A program made the translations under genes and the position numbers. A DNA stretch of 64,000 nucleotides, taken from assembly GCF_026914185.1 (NCBI RefSeq), contig NC_070562.1, forward strand, positions 3,906,001-3,970,000, written 5' to 3'. The notes under the pieces are model-generated. The model ran no database searches. It saw only the letters and a program-made list of their open reading frames with translations, and was not told the origin of the DNA. This document shows positions 1 through 9,801 of the stretch, in pieces. The first letter of the stretch is position 1. The number at the start of each line of letters is the position of its first letter. The DNA is from Puccinia triticina (taxonomy: Eukaryota > Basidiomycota > Pucciniomycetes > Pucciniales > Pucciniaceae).

Positions 1-1955
1 GTTGGTCTATTTGCAAAAGAAGAAAAAAAAAAATTGTATAACCATTAGCTTGTGGTCCTCCTATCTACAAGACCAAACGCTGTACATACACGTTAGGATC
101 TCGTAACACCATTTGCCCAACACTGGGGTTTGGTGGATGACTGCTGCCTCCTGCGCGTTGGTCCGCAAAGTTTGGGTTGTAATGGTTCCCTCTATAACCG
201 TTCTTCCCTTGGCCTCTTTGGCAATCAGGTCGCTGCGTGTGCCAGGTGTTTGGTTGGGGAAACCTTGGAAAGGTCTGCTGTTGTATTTGGACCGGAAATT
301 GATTCAGCATGGGGAATTGTTGTTGCAACTGGTTTGGGTACTGGAACACGTGGAAGGGGGTTTGGTTTGGTTGAAAGATTTTTGGTTTCGTTTTTTAACT
401 GTCCCAATACCGGGTCATACGCTTCTCTCGGACCTCCCGGTGCGTATGGGTTGTCGCGGAAGTTCAACTCATTGAATCTTCTTGCATTGGTGTATGCCTC
501 TTTGGAAATATCTTGTCTAAAAACAGAGATATCCGGGACTCCTTCATGTCAGTTCCTACTGACCCGATGTGCAAATGCATTGGTACAGAGCCGTATGTCG
601 TATCGGAGGGCGGCCATGAAACCGTCATTTGCTTGGATCCTGTCCGCATTGGCCTTGTGGATCAAAAGCCATCCGGCGAACCTTGGGAAGTGATAGATGT
701 CCCTCAAGGACTCGTGGAAACCTCTATGATTTAAGGTCCAGTCTTCGAACGACTGCTCCCACTCGCTTGGGTATTTTAAACCTGTGTAGTGACTGATTTA
801 TCGAGGGTCAGTTATCTTTCTTGTCTTCCTATTCTGATTGATCAGGAGAATTGCTCACTCTTTATCGTTGGTTCCATCCTCTGATCGCGATTTCTTTTCC
901 GCTTGGTGGATGATGGCTGCGTCCTGCCAAGCCTTGTTAAAGATGGTCAGAGGCAGCGGGCCTAAACGTTTCCGATCGAGTCTTATTAGTTGCATGTAAC
1001 TATTGCTCGCGGTTTAAGTAATATCTCTGGCTTACCTTTAAGCTCCTTCATGTTCCAATCAAAAAACGGAGGGAGTCCTAAACCTAAAAAGGTGTTCACG
1101 CCTTGGACCATGAAGGTCACTCCTCCTTCTTGGAAATTATCCTTGTCCTCGGTTGGGTCTTGGATTCTTTTTGTGATCGCCACTCTCGGCACTGCCACCT
1201 GGTTGGGCTCCGACTCCTCCAAGAGGATTTTCATGATGCGCTTGACTTCCTTGTTGTCGCCTGCGGTCTGAGCTGCTAGCATCTCCTTCAACAGTTGTTT
1301 CTTTGACGTCTTCTCTACTGCTCTTGCGGTATCTGTGGAGGGTTTTTGGTCAGGACAAAAGAAGAGAAAGAGAATTAACAGTGTTGTGGACGGAAAAGGT
1401 TTCACTTCAGTTTGCCTTCTTCCTTTCTCTTCTTAATGAATGTATAAATCGGAAAGGGAAAAATTGGCAGACGGGTCTTGGGAGTGGAAAACGTCTGGGT
1501 TAGGGGGGATGGATTGGTCTGCTTTCTTTGTTGATATGTAGACTAAGGGGTAAGGAGGTGTCAATCTATAGGCTTGGGTTCAGATATTGAAGAACAGAGA
1601 AGGGGGGGGTGATGGCGGTTGTGTCAAGACGGATGTGGTTGGTCAGCAGGATGGATGGGGTTTGGTAGTAGTCGGATGAATATGTGGATTATGTTTGAGT
1701 GGTCATACCTGCTTTGGTTTCTCTTAAGAGGACAGTGATCACGGCACCTTCTTGGCCTTTGTCCTCATCTTCGGACGATTCAGGGTTTGCATTCTTTCCT
1801 CGAGCTTGAGCCTTATTGGCTATGGTAGACAAGCAAGGGTTCTTTTTGTTTGCAATTGTCCTGCTTTGGGCTGCGCCCGGTGGATTTGCTGACTGGATAC
1901 CAGACACAGCGCCTAGGCTTGAAACTATGGCGGTCAAACTATCATTGGCAGACAT
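1..1955 (-). pseudogene. Decayed multi-exon gag-like/retroelement-associated ORF, cut by window edge
   Basis: A minus-strand coding chain starts at an ATG at 1955 and runs off the left edge. Readable pieces, in order, are 1955-1689 (N-terminus, SSEDEDKGQEG acidic patch), about 1350-1006 (basic helix ending NMKELKG), about 974-815 (TIFNKAWQDAAIIHQAEKK) and 775-1 (KYPSEWEQSFEDWTLNHRGF, then a Pro/Gln-rich tail). Several junctions have good splice signals (GTATGA near 1708, GTAAGC near 1037), but the phase between the third and fourth pieces does not close. An in-frame TGA lies at 549-551. The Trp/Tyr-rich helical block followed by a Pro/Gln/Asn-rich tail resembles gag-like proteins that are abundant in rust genomes; no reverse transcriptase or zinc knuckle is visible. 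Family assignment is by resemblance only. Confidence 0.45.
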
Positions 1956-2119
1956 TCTGAGTTATCAAGCAATATAGCGTTCTGGAAGAATTTTGTGGAT
2001 GGTGAAATGATAGCTTTTGTGAGTACTAGCAAAAAAGAAAAAGAAACGCAGGATACGTAGTTTCCTGAAGATGAGTAGTGAAACAAAGTGGGAGCTAGGA
2101 GAACAATCCCTAGCTTCAC

Positions 2120-3140
2120 TTCTTTCGCGGCCTTGGTCTTCTTAAGAAGGCCAAGACTCCCAGAACCTCTAGAGCCAGGGGAAACTCCCGGCCGGAGCTG
2201 CTCTCTTCACGCGCTAATGCCTAGCCTTTGGCTAGTCTAGCCTGCATAGCATGATGTAGCTAACAGCTCCAGTGCAGTAGAGTCTTGCCTGACGTGTGAT
2301 ACTCTCGTGCCGAAGTCACTGGCTCACCTCCGGCTGTGTGGACACTGGGGACCTCTGAGCTACGCTCTACCTGTCACCTAACAAGAAAAAGGGGGACACT
2401 GATTGAATTTCTTGGGATAAAGAAATACAAGCAGTGGAGAGAAGAGAAATAGAAGAGAGAAACTTGATCTGTTAGATTTATGATTTAATAAGGGCCAAGA
2501 TCTACCTGGAAAAGTAGGCTGCCAACTGTGCTAGAGATGCAACAGTCTCCACTCACACCAAGGAAACGGTGGTGGGAATCAGAAGTAGGATGACTACTCT
2601 GCTCTGGTTTTAAAGGTCTTAACAAGAGGCAACCTATAGATCTTTTGATGTAGAAGAGAGAAACAGTAACTGGGAGAGAGCAGTCAAGAGCAACAGAGTT
2701 TCCTCTGAGATAAACAAGGTCAGTAGAAGAGGGTACTTACTGTCAATATCCTGTGGTGATACTGGGAGTGAAGTGGCCTCTGGTTAGCGATCCTGGGTGT
2801 CTCTGGGGTATGGTTCTGGTGTGCTGAAGTCTGTAGATCCTCCTCAGGCAGGGGGGGATCCTGACTTCGAAAATTTTCAGAGTTTGCTTACATAATTACA
2901 TATGTACAAGTGGTTGGCGCGCCTGGTAGCGCTGCCACATCACAACTGCGCATGCGCGCCATAACTCAAGAACTCAGGGAAGGAGTAAAGCTACAAAGAA
3001 GTGGTAAGTTGTAACTAGGGTTAAAGTTGCATGGGAAAACAGAATATGAAGTCAAAACAAGGTTATCTCTTAAGATGAAAAAGATATGAAGTAATTCATA
3101 TGTAAAAAGGTAGAAAAGGCAGCTTTTAGGTCAGCTGTGT
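2120..3140. other. Gene-free stretch upstream of gag-like ORF
   Basis: No coding sequence is supported. The stretch lies just upstream of the minus-strand gag-like ORF, where a 5' LTR or leader would be expected. No matching terminal repeat or primer-binding site could be identified because the partner copy would lie outside the window. Confidence 0.3.
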
Positions 3141-3149
3141 TGACTCTAA

Positions 3150-4465
3150 GGCTGAAAAATGCGCTGCTGTTACTGGTAACGGTAACAATAACCTACCAAA
3201 AATCGATAGAATATTGATACGTTGCTTTTACTGGTATCTTATCAACCCAGTGTTGCCAACAGGTATCCCTCTTGGCAAGCAGGTTTCCATACATGCTTGC
3301 CAAGGCCCCAAGGAGTCCCTGTTGGCAAGCAGGTACATGCACTAGCTTGCCAAGAGGGATTCCTCTTTGTGGGCAGGCAAGGCTGAAACCGCTGCACTAA
3401 AAGTAGTGCAGCGCAGCGGAAATGGGCTTGCTGTGCTGCACTTTTTTATAGCGATTTTCCGCTACTGCTTCAGCTTTTTGAAAATGGAGGGGAAAATCCT
3501 TTTTTTTAGCGGACCATAAAAGCGCCTCAGAAGCGCAAAACCGCTGCGTGGTAGCCCAGCGCAGCAGCACTTTGCTAAAAAAGCGGGATTTGCAGTGGCA
3601 GATCCCGCTTTTATAATCTGGGTTCCCGCTTTTTGTGCTTTTCCGCTTTTAGCACTTTATGAGTGCAGCATAGCTAATATTACTGCATTTTAGCGGCAAT
3701 AGAGAGAAAATAAACTCAAGCTAAAAAAGTGACCTATACCCCCTGTGTCTTGGTTAATTTTTTTGGCTGTTTAGTCTTCTTGATGTTGGACGGAGAAGAT
3801 AACTTGGGTTTTTTTTGGCGGTGTCCAGAACAGCCTGACAATCTTCAAACACACCACCCATCTTGACCCCGCCGTGTAACCACAAGTGGCTGCTGATAGC
3901 ACGTTCAATTGATTGTATTGAAAGTCCGGGGGAAATCTGCGATTGGAATGAGACCAAGCAGTCGGTGACTGCGGGAGCAAAAAAATTGGCACATTCAGTC
4001 CCACAAGCGCAGCTTGTGCTGCGCTTGTGGGACTGATCTGGAGGCGGAGCAAGGAAAGTGGGGGCCAAGACTTCGCTTTTTGAGCTGAATTAACTGCGCA
4101 GCGCCAAAAGTGCGGAAGAAGTATCAGCTAAAAAGCAATGCAGCGCGCGAAAGCGCCCCAGTAGCGGTTGAAAGTGCACACCACTATTGCTGCACTTTCC
4201 CGCAGCAAAAGCGCAGATTTTTTTGGCTGCGCTTACGCTATGTCATCCAGGGAAATAGCAGTGTTTCGCTGCAGAAAGCGGTAGCGCAGCGCGGTGACGC
4301 TACCGCTTCAGCTTTTTGGGCTGGGGGGTTAGCGGCGCCCGCTACGCTGCGCTAAAATCGCCGCTTTCTGCAGCGTAGCGCAGCTTTTCATTGTTGGGGC
4401 AGGTATACATAATTCCTCTTGGCAAGCAGGTATGCATGTTCCAGCTTGCCCAGAGGGATCTGTTG
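3150..4465. repeat. Inverted-repeat-rich element with GCAGCG/TTGGCAAGC hairpins
   Basis: Both edges carry the motif CCTCTTGGCAAGCAGG, at 3264-3370 in two hairpins and at 4411-4465 in one. The interior is dense in GCAGCG, AGCGGAA and AAAAGTGC words in both orientations (for example TGCACTAAAAGTAGTGCA at about 3394). This suggests a foldback-type non-autonomous element. Minus-strand open frames at 3754-4068 lie inside it and match no family I recognise. Confidence 0.5.
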
Positions 4466-4479
4466 AAATTACTCAGGTG

Positions 4480-4665
4480 AAAAGAATTGTGTGTTTTGGG
4501 ATTTGAACCCACGACCTTCTACATTCATGAGAGCTGCTCTTATACCACTGACACAGCGGGCAATCGGGTGTTGCACGCAGTCCGCAGCGACACCCGCGTA
4601 AAGGGGGTCCCCTTGGATCGGGTGTTGCTGCAGGCTGCATGCGACATCCGATTGCCCGCTGTGTG
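4480..4665 (-). repeat. tRNA-derived sequence joined to a GCCCGC hairpin element
   Basis: Read on the minus strand, 4562-4485 has an A-box-like GTGTCAGTGGTATAAGAGC, a CTCATGA loop and a B box GGGTTCAAATCCC. The acceptor arms do not pair, so it is not a working tRNA. It abuts an inverted pair, GCGGGCAATCGGGTGTTGC (4557-4575) against GCGACATCCGATTGCCCGC (about 4638-4656). The same arrangement recurs near 19.3 and 40.0 kb. Confidence 0.55.
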
Positions 4666-4699
4666 AGCTAAACACACAGTTGGGCTTACTGGTGATTTT

Positions 4700-5385
4700 T
4701 GGATATTAGATCATATAGCTTGGCCACTCAAATGGGGCTTGAAGCATATATTCCAACACACCCCCTTGCTTCATGCACCATGAACAAACTATGAATATTG
4801 CATATGCAAATCATGTATGTTTGTCATGCATCATAGATAATGATTAATGCATAACAATTATGAAATTGAATATTGCATATGCATATGGAAGCATGAATAT
4901 CAAGTATTCACAGGGTTTAGCCAACTTGAATTCAATTCACTGAGAGCATCCGTACTGATAATGTGATGATTTTGGGCTAAATAAAATGTATTTCAGTTTT
5001 TTAGAGAAAGGAAAATGGAAAAGAAATACAATGAAAAATAGAAAGGTTTTTACCTAAATAAAACAGGAGCTAGGTTTTAGATGAGAACAAAGAAATAAAA
5101 ATAACTCCTCACACTAGGACTTAAAAAGGCTAACAAGGTAAAAGATGATCAGGACAAAAGATAAATGGTCAACAGGAATGAAATGAAAAGAAAGAATAAG
5201 AACCTATGATTTAGCCGGCCTAGACTGGTGACCTCGATGATTAGACCGCAGAAATGACGACTTGTCTTGATGCGCTGCGTGTTGGAAGATGTGGTCAAGA
5301 TGGAGTGGTAAACTGAGCGGTGAAGGGAGGATGGTCAACTGCTTTCAAAATGAAGCATTGACACCGGTTACTCTTGACGTCATCA
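4700..5385. other. AT-rich gene-free stretch
   Basis: Nothing coding is supported. There are short repeats of ATTGCATATGCA and GCATGAATAT words (4795-4900) followed by A-rich, G-containing sequence. Confidence 0.4.
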
Positions 5386-5388
5386 CTG

Positions 5389-5605
5389 CCAGCATAATTA
5401 GCTGGGTTAAGGTTATCCCAGTTAAACTGGGATGAACTCAACCAATTTAAACTTGGTTGATCTCAACTGATGAAATATAAATCCAAGGTCCCCCCTTTGG
5501 ATTTATATTTCATTGGTCAAGATCGACCCATTTTAAATTGGTTGAGTGCATCCCAGTTAAACTGGGATGACTTCATCCCAGCCAAACATGCTGGCAGTGC
5601 ATTGA
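5389..5605. repeat. Foldback element, nearly perfect palindrome
   Basis: GCCAGCATAATTAGCTGGG at the left faces CATCCCAGCCAAACATGCTGGC at the right. Inside, CCCAGTTAAACTGGGATGA occurs on both arms. The centre is an almost perfect palindrome at about 5466-5518 (GAAATATAAATCCAA facing TTGGATTTATATTTC). This is a MITE-like hairpin with no coding capacity. Confidence 0.65.
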
Positions 5606-5639
5606 CCAAGTCATTGCGCCCTGTGACAAAAACTGTAGG

Positions 5640-6540
5640 GCAAACACCGCAAGGATTCCAACAGGATCCCTCTTGGCAGGCTCATGGTACACCAGCTCAT
5701 CAAGAGGAATCCCTTTGGCCAGCTGGTGGAGCCGCAGCCGGGGATATCTCAAGTACGTACAACATGTACAGATACGGGCGGGTATCAAACCCCGGTACCT
5801 GCCTGAAAATGTTTCAAAAACAGGCACCTGGACCCATACTTGGTACACATGAAGCGGGTACCCACATGCCATCTTGAAACCAGATCTTAAACAAAAAAAA
5901 AAAAAACTGGAAACAGAGGCTGAAGAAAGAAGATGTCAGCGGAGAGAACATGACTGAGAAGAAATGAAAACAGGACAAGGGAAGGAAGAAGATGAGGGTA
6001 GTTGCCACTACTCTTGATTCCTGAGACAAGTGATCCCGCAACAACGACAACAGTGATGCTGGTGATTGATTTACTGTCCTATTGGTTTTTGAGTGTGTTT
6101 GGAGTTGGTGGTTCTGAGCGGGATGAGGAAAAAAGGGAGGTGTGGCCAGGGGCAACCTTTGTTCCAAGCCTGACTGCGTGGGTGCAGAGCACAGGAGCGC
6201 TGGACCGCAAGGAAGGGAACAAGACCGGAGAGCACAAGTTTTCTGCTAAGATCCTGAAATTTCTGGCTGCTAATTTGGTTCTGCAGGGGGCTGTAGATAG
6301 ATGGAAAGTCCATCCACTGTGCATTGCAGCTCAGTTGAGTCAAACTTTGAGAAAGGTTTCAGAAACACCTGATCAAGCTCTCTTAGGGCTTCCCCTTTTC
6401 AACTGCTGGTAGCTTTTTCCAAAATCTTGCCTCGAAAATGGCAGTGTATGGCTGGAAGGACTAATCATTTCTGATGAGCTGTACAAATATGAATAGAAAT
6501 TCATGTGTACTTGGCTGAGGAGTTAGACACGTTTGGCAAC
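5640..6540. other. Gene-free stretch
   Basis: There is one small hairpin around 5660-5715 (CCCTCTTGGC facing AAGAGGAATCCC), related to the 3.3-kb repeats. A plus-strand open frame at 6002-6412 has no recognisable domain, splice support or composition typical of the host genes, so no gene is called. Confidence 0.35.
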
Positions 6541-6726
6541 AACCTGTCTGCAGATTTCTCATGGCAGAGGGTTTGGTCTGACAAAGTCCCAGCATCATCA
6601 ATGTTGACCAGTTGCAACTTGCATGCACTTTTTCAAGTTGGGGTTCCACTTCATTCTTGAACACTGAGTTGCAAAAGTGCATGCAAGCCAGATTGTACTA
6701 CACCCCCTAAGCCTGCTTTATTTTTA

Positions 6727-8472
6727 GGGTCAGCCTAAATGCACTCCAAAAAAATCCCAAAAGCACTCCAAAAGTGAGTGTATGGAGTGTGCACTCCAAT
6801 GATTGTTGGAGTACAGACTAGAGTACTCCAAGTCAATTGGAGTGCAGAACCGGGGACTCAAGAATCTTTGGAGTGCACCACAAAGAACTCCAGTGGCCAG
6901 GAAATGTAATGAGTGCCCATGAGTCTCACTCCATCAGATTGGAGTGCATTCCCCCAGCACTCCATTCCTGATATTTCTCCTCCTCAAAAGGGGAGTGCAG
7001 TACTGTGCACTCCAGCCAGAGCTGGAGTGCCTACAACTTCAACCGGGCTATGTACAAACACACCCCACTTGATCCTCCTGATATCCATGACCGGTACAGA
7101 CCGGCATTGAGCGGATTAACATCTCCTCTCAATGACCGGTCTGTACCGGACCGCCGGTCATTGAGGGAAATTACACCTCTCGATGACCGGTCTGTGCCGG
7201 TCATCGTGGGGAGTAACATCTCCTCTCGATGACCGGTCTGTGCCGGTCACCGAGGGGACTCACACCTCTCGATGACCGGCGCGGACCGGTCACACCTCCC
7301 GATGACCGGCACAGACCGGTCATCGAGGGGACTCACACCTTGATGATTGGTCACCACCGGTCATCGAGGCTAATAACACCTCCTCTCGATGACCGGTCAT
7401 CACCGGTCATTGAGGTGAGTCACATTCCTCGGTGACCGGTCATCGAGGGGACTCACACCTCTCGATGACCGGTCATCACCGGTCATGAAGAGGGCTCACA
7501 CCTCTCGATGACCGGCACAGACCGGTCATCGAGAGGACTCGCACCATCTCACACCTCTCGATAACCGGTGATGACCGGTCATTGAGGTGAGTCACATCTC
7601 TTGATGACCGGTCTGTGCCGTTCATCGAGGGGAGTAACATCTCCTCTCGATGACCGGTCATCGAGAGTAGCACCTCCCCTCGATGACTGGTACACACCGG
7701 TCATCAAGAGGTGTTATTACCCTCGATAACCGGTCTGACCGGTCATCAAGAAATGTGACTCACCTCAATGACCGGTGATGACCGGTCATCGAGAGGTGTG
7801 AGTCCCCTCGATGACCGGTCCAACCGGTCATCGAGAGGTGTGAGTCCCCTCAATGACCGGTCTGACCGGTCATCGAGAGGTGTGAGTCCTCTCAATGACT
7901 GGTGGTGACCGGTCATCGGGAGGTGTGACTGATGACCGGTCCGCGCCGGTCCACGAGAGGTGGGAGTCCCCTTGATGACCGGTAAAGACCGGTCATCGAG
8001 AGTAGCACCTCCCCTCGATGACCGGTACACACCGGTCATCGAGAGGTGTGACTGATGACCGGTCCGCGCTGGTCATCAAGAGGTATGAGTCCTCTGGATG
8101 ACCGGTCTGGACCGGTCATCGAGAAGTGTGATTGTGGGCACTCCAAAAAAAAGGAGACATTGGAGTGCACCCCAATGCACTCCATTTGGTATTTGCCAGC
8201 TGGAGTGCAAAGCCAAAATCCTTCACTGAAAAGGTGGAGTGCTTGGGCTTGCACTCCATTTTTTTTGGAGTGCATCTAGCTGCACTCCCCTATTTTGGTC
8301 AATTTTGGAGTACCCAGTTGTGTACTCCAATAAACATGGAGTGCCCATCTGGGGACTCCATGTTTTGGGAGTACAAAATCAAGGCACTCCAACTTTTTTG
8401 GAGTGCTGGCCCCCCAAAGCCAAAAATGTGGAGTGCATGAAGCAAAAGTTTGGGGTGCATTTAGGCTGACCC
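6727..8472. mobile_element. Non-autonomous hAT-type element with palindromic satellite core
   Basis: Terminal inverted repeats begin GGGTCAGCCTAAATGCACTC, at 6727 and in reverse at 8472. They are flanked by a perfect 8-bp duplication TATTTTTA (6719-6726 and 8473-8480), which fits the hAT superfamily. Next to each end (6740-7030 and 8135-8455) lie many TGGAGTGC words in both orientations, resembling subterminal transposase-binding repeats. The centre, 7085-8130, is an array of GATGACCGGT palindromes. There is no transposase gene, so mobility would depend on a hAT enzyme acting in trans. Confidence 0.8.
7085..8130. repeat. Tandem array of ACCGGT-centred palindromes
   Basis: About two dozen units of roughly 40 bp. 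Each unit is a dyad CGATGACCGGT-N(2-8)-ACCGGTCATCG, separated by GAGGTGTGAGTC or its complement. Orientation of the spacer switches near 7,680, so the right half is roughly the reverse of the left. Open frames crossing it (DDRSVPVI-type repeats) are artefacts of periodicity. Confidence 0.85.
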
Positions 8473-8639
8473 TATTTTTATTTATTTTTTGAAATTTGGT
8501 GTTCAAGAAAAGCCTTGAACACCAACTTGCAAAAGTACATGTTAGTCATGCATGGCTAGCTTTTAGCTGGGCTAACTCTGCCAAGAATTGGTGTAACCCC
8601 AATGTTGAAAATATTACCCATCCAATGTCTGGGGCTGGC

Positions 8640-8880
8640 CAAGAAGCGGCCCCTCCCGCAGGTGCGGAGAGCCCTCCGGGCAGGGTCCCCCGGACCCTCC
8701 GTTCGACAGGCTTAGTTAAGCTAGGGTATGTACATATTTGGAGGTTGGCCCGACATTGGCGAACTTAACAAAGTCCCTCGAGACTTCGGGGCTGAACTCG
8801 CAAAGCGAGCCTCCGTCAGGAGGGACTTAGACCCTAGCGCACCAAGCTCGCGTAGCGAGAATGGAATTTTGGGGTACTTT
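8640..8880. repeat. GC-rich foldback, AAGTCCCTC family
   Basis: AAAGTCCCTCGAGACTTCGG (8770) faces CAGGAGGGACTTAG (8817-8830), preceded by a GC-rich block GCGGCCCCTCCCGCAGG. Related foldbacks lie near 9260, 17450, 20310, 21260, 38630, 38830, 47690 and 53090. Confidence 0.6.
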
Positions 8881-9249
8881 CTTGATTTTTTCTATAGCTC
8901 ACCTATCACACGCACTCCCATGTGATTAGCTCAAGGTCAGCAGAAGATGCTGGAGAAAAGAGTAGAAATTATTCTATCTCCATTGATCCCCTCTACGTTT
9001 TATTCTGGACAGAACTGTGGAACTGAGGTGCTGAGCACAGACCTTTTCCATGTAAAATCCACAGATTCAGTGTTTTTGATGTTTTTATTTGGAGTGGAGG
9101 GAATGGATTGAGATGCCTCAAATTCTCCAGGTTGGACGGGTACAAGCCAGTCTTCAACCTCAGCAAATTTAATCTCAAGAAGGTTTTGGAAGCAAGGAAT
9201 TATACACTTTTGAAAATTCCTCCCACCAAAATCTAGAATCTTGCCCCCG

Positions 9250-9345
9250 CAAAAAGGGGCGATAAGGCGCAAGTCCCTCCTGCCGAGGGCTGTCGGAGGC
9301 TCGCTTCGCGAGACACACGCCCGCAGCAGCGAGGGACTTGGGTTA
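9250..9345. repeat. GC-rich foldback, AAGTCCCTC family
   Basis: CGCAAGTCCCTCCTGCCGAG at the left faces GCAGCGAGGGACTTGGG at the right, with a GGCTCGCTTCGCGAG hairpin inside. It sits about 450 bp upstream of the Hsp110 start codon, so it may lie in or near that gene's promoter. Confidence 0.6.
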
Positions 9346-9801
9346 AGTTAGCGACATTGGCTTCCACGTCAACCCGCGGTCGCCGAAATTTTGTCTGGGG
9401 CCCCCTTTGATGCAATTTGGTTGGTGTATGCATGCACCTGGGATATTACGTAGCCCCCAAGCGGGGCCAAGCGTTCCAGTTCGATCGAGCATATTCCACA
9501 AGTTCTCGTTGGAGCCGAGAAGAATCTCATCAGCAGCAACCAGCACCACACCACATCAGATAAACATCCGGAGTACGCCTGTGCCTTCGAGCGAAAGAAT
9601 TGGTAATCTCCCCTTCCTTGCCAGAAGTGCCAGTGAACATTGCGACCATCCCCCACATATCCTGAAAAAATTCAAGCTAACTGAAAACTCATTCTCACTG
9701 CCAAATAGCAAAACAAAAGATACATTTGTAGATTAACCTCTGTAGATTAACTGCCTAGTCTATATCCTTTCGATCAAAAGCATCCCAAACTACATTTCAG
9801 C

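Noticed and set aside
4485..4562. Functional tRNA gene on the minus strand
   Set aside because: A and B boxes are present but acceptor arms do not pair and the anticodon stem is poor; judged tRNA-derived. The same holds for 19258-19335 and 40005-40075.
6002..6412. 136-codon plus-strand frame
   Set aside because: Unremarkable composition, no homology cue, repeats on both sides.
7005..8039. Open frames with DDRS/SSRG repeats on both strands
   Set aside because: They arise from the periodic palindromic array and have no gene signals.
7085..8130. Regular repeat-spacer pattern resembling a CRISPR array
   Set aside because: Units are themselves palindromic, spacers are repeated rather than unique, orientation flips mid-array, and the context is a eukaryotic transposon.
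9437..9500. Heat-shock elements upstream of Hsp110
   Set aside because: Several TTC and GAA words occur (TTCCAGTTC, ATTCCACAAGTTC) but not in the regular inverted 5-bp spacing needed for a confident call.
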